From the NCBI GenBank assembly GCA_964610765.1, contig CAZSWS010000024.1:1-33526 (forward strand): a DNA stretch of 33,526 nucleotides. The letters are read 5' to 3'. The position numbers and the translations under genes were made by a program. Below, one piece after another: positions 32,685-33,526 of the stretch (positions within the stretch are counted from its first letter, which is position 1; every line of letters begins with the position of its first letter). Source of the stretch: CAZSWS01 sp964610765 (GTDB lineage Bacteria; Bacteroidota; Bacteroidia; Bacteroidales; Tannerellaceae). The notes below the pieces were generated by a model that saw only the letters and a program-made list of their open reading frames with translations, was not told where the DNA came from and did no database searches.

Positions 32685-33263
32685 TCAAAATAACACATTG
32701 AGAATAATTAGAAATAATATATCAAATGATTTTCTTAACTTTTCTAATGAGCGCTGTATTAAATTCTGAGCTGACTGGTATTTAACATCCATCAACGTGC
32801 TTATTTCCTTTATTGAAAGCTCTTGAAAGTATCTATAATAAAGTATTTCTTTTTGCCTTGAGGGTAGACTATTGATGAGCTTCTTAAGTTTATAAACTTT
32901 TCTCTCATCTAATTCATTGTTTGTCTGCATACCATATTCAATATGTTCAGCTTCAAACTCCAAGTTTGCCACATCAATACCTGAGTTAAACCTTAACCTC
33001 CTAAACTCCATAAAGAGTTGATTTTTCACTGACAAAAGCAAATAGTATTTAATATTTTCCGGAGTTTTTAAAGTGTCTATTTTTCTCAAAATATTAGAAA
33101 AAACATCTTGAATGCAGTCTTTTACTAGTTCTGAATCATCAGAAAAAATCCTACCATATGAATACAACTCTGGTGTATATTTTATGTAAAGTTCTTCAAA
33201 TGCTTTTCGATTTCCTGTTTTAGCTTTTTCCCACAACAAGCAATCTGAGTTTTTGTTTTCCAT
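32685..33263 (-). CDS. ECF-type RNA polymerase sigma factor
   Basis: 192 residues, the usual length. Region 2 covers about 20-95 (AFEELYIKYTPELYSYG; DCIQDVFSNILRK is the 2.1/2.2 core) and region 4 about 130-180 (LPSRQKEILYYRYFQELSIKEIS, then the recognition helix with YQSAQNLIQRSLEKLR). No region 3, as expected. It should be held inactive by the neighbouring FecR and direct transcription of the susC-susD locus. A final hydrophobic stretch (FDILFLIILNVLF) is typical of Bacteroidota PUL sigma factors. The promoter upstream is not clear. Confidence 0.93.
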   Translation of the reverse strand: MENKNSDCLLWEKAKTGNRKAFEELYIKYTPELYSYGRIFSDDSELVKDCIQDVFSNILRKIDTLKTPENIKYYLLLSVKNQLFMEFRRLRFNSGIDVANLEFEAEHIEYGMQTNNELDERKVYKLKKLINSLPSRQKEILYYRYFQELSIKEISTLMDVKYQSAQNLIQRSLEKLRKSFDILFLIILNVLF

Positions 33264-33361
33264 GCCACCTAGGTTTTACTTCTTTAGTTTATAACCCCTT
33301 TGATTTATCTTATTAATACACCGAATGCCATTAAAGTTACAAAAAAAGCAAACAAACATAC

Positions 33362-33390
33362 ATAAAAAAAGTAAGCGGACTAACTTACTT
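33362..33390 (-). terminator. Terminator of the gene entering from the right edge
   Basis: On the minus strand AAGTAAG (33390-33384) pairs with CTTACTT (33375-33369), followed by TTTTTTATG. It begins six bases after the stop codon of the partial gene. Confidence 0.75.
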
Positions 33391-33396
33391 CTCTTT

Positions 33397-33526
33397 TTAT
33401 AACTCTCCTAAATTCAAATAACGTTTATATCGCCACCTAATAAGCGCTTTGGAGAAAACAAAACCATTCAAGTTATTAATTAAGGATGTAAACCTGCCCA
33501 GTTTCAGAATATAAAAAGGACAATAT
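33397..33526 (-). CDS. 3' end of an unidentified gene, cut by the window edge
   Basis: An open frame enters from the right edge and gives 42 residues before a TAA stop, ending in FSKALIRWRYKRYLNLGEL. The terminator directly after the stop makes a real gene likely. The visible part is basic and aromatic but too short for a family call. Confidence 0.5.
   Translation of the reverse strand, partial: YCPFYILKLGRFTSLINNLNGFVFSKALIRWRYKRYLNLGEL

Overview
The window looks like a chromosomal segment of an AT-rich member of the Bacteroidales, most likely Bacteroides or a close relative. The grounds are: SusC/SusD proteins with an ECF sigma/FecR pair, lipoproteins with BACON and FISUMP-type domains, a Wzi-family protein, a dxs-trkA-trkH gene order, and repeated matches to the Bacteroidota promoter (-7 TAnnTTTG, -33 TTTG) just upstream of start codons. 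I see no tRNA, rRNA, CRISPR array, transposase or integrase.

Layout. 1-560 is AT-rich and gene-free apart from a terminator. 561-3949 (minus) holds two exported proteins: an unusual secreted protein with an aromatic/Gly block and a Ser/Arg-rich repeat tail, then a FadL/OmpP1-like outer membrane barrel. 3950-5090 is a long intergenic region with three tandem 22-bp near-palindromes, a strong minus-strand terminator and a possible short minus-strand transcript. 5091-11141 (plus) carries a MarC membrane protein, a short degenerate HPPK (FolK-like) protein, a large exported GH3 glycosidase/serine hydrolase fusion, a CobD-like PLP enzyme and a PlsC acyltransferase. 11154-13207 (minus) is a DUF5698/DUF2179 membrane protein plus a Wzi-family barrel. 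13381-13848 is a RidA-family protein with its own promoter and terminator. 14001-21156 (minus) is a tight cluster dxs-trkA-trkH-patatin/Omp85 fusion: isoprenoid precursor synthesis, potassium uptake and an outer-membrane phospholipase-like protein. 21395-22525 (minus) is an SPFH membrane protein followed by a 57-aa Arc-type ribbon-helix-helix protein that starts with GTG.

22866-33263 (minus) is a complete regulated nutrient-uptake locus: ECF sigma factor, FecR anti-sigma with a C-terminal DUF4974-like domain, SusC with an N-terminal STN signalling domain, SusD, a BACON + DUF5077/DUF3472 lipoprotein and a BACON + FISUMP lipoprotein. The expected circuit is: ligand binds SusC/SusD, the STN domain signals to FecR, the sigma factor is released and the locus is induced. 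No recognisable glycoside hydrolase or polysaccharide lyase is encoded in it. That makes the two lipoproteins the most interesting unknowns: either one is an unrecognised enzyme, or the locus captures a ligand processed elsewhere. The last 130 bases hold the 3' end of another minus-strand gene followed at once by a terminator.

The strongest candidates for something undescribed are the enzyme-free sigma/FecR/SusCD/DUF3472/FISUMP locus, the aromatic plus Ser/Arg-rich secreted protein, the SPFH-Arc pair with an inverted repeat at its predicted transcription start, and the 22-bp triple repeat with its neighbouring small transcript.
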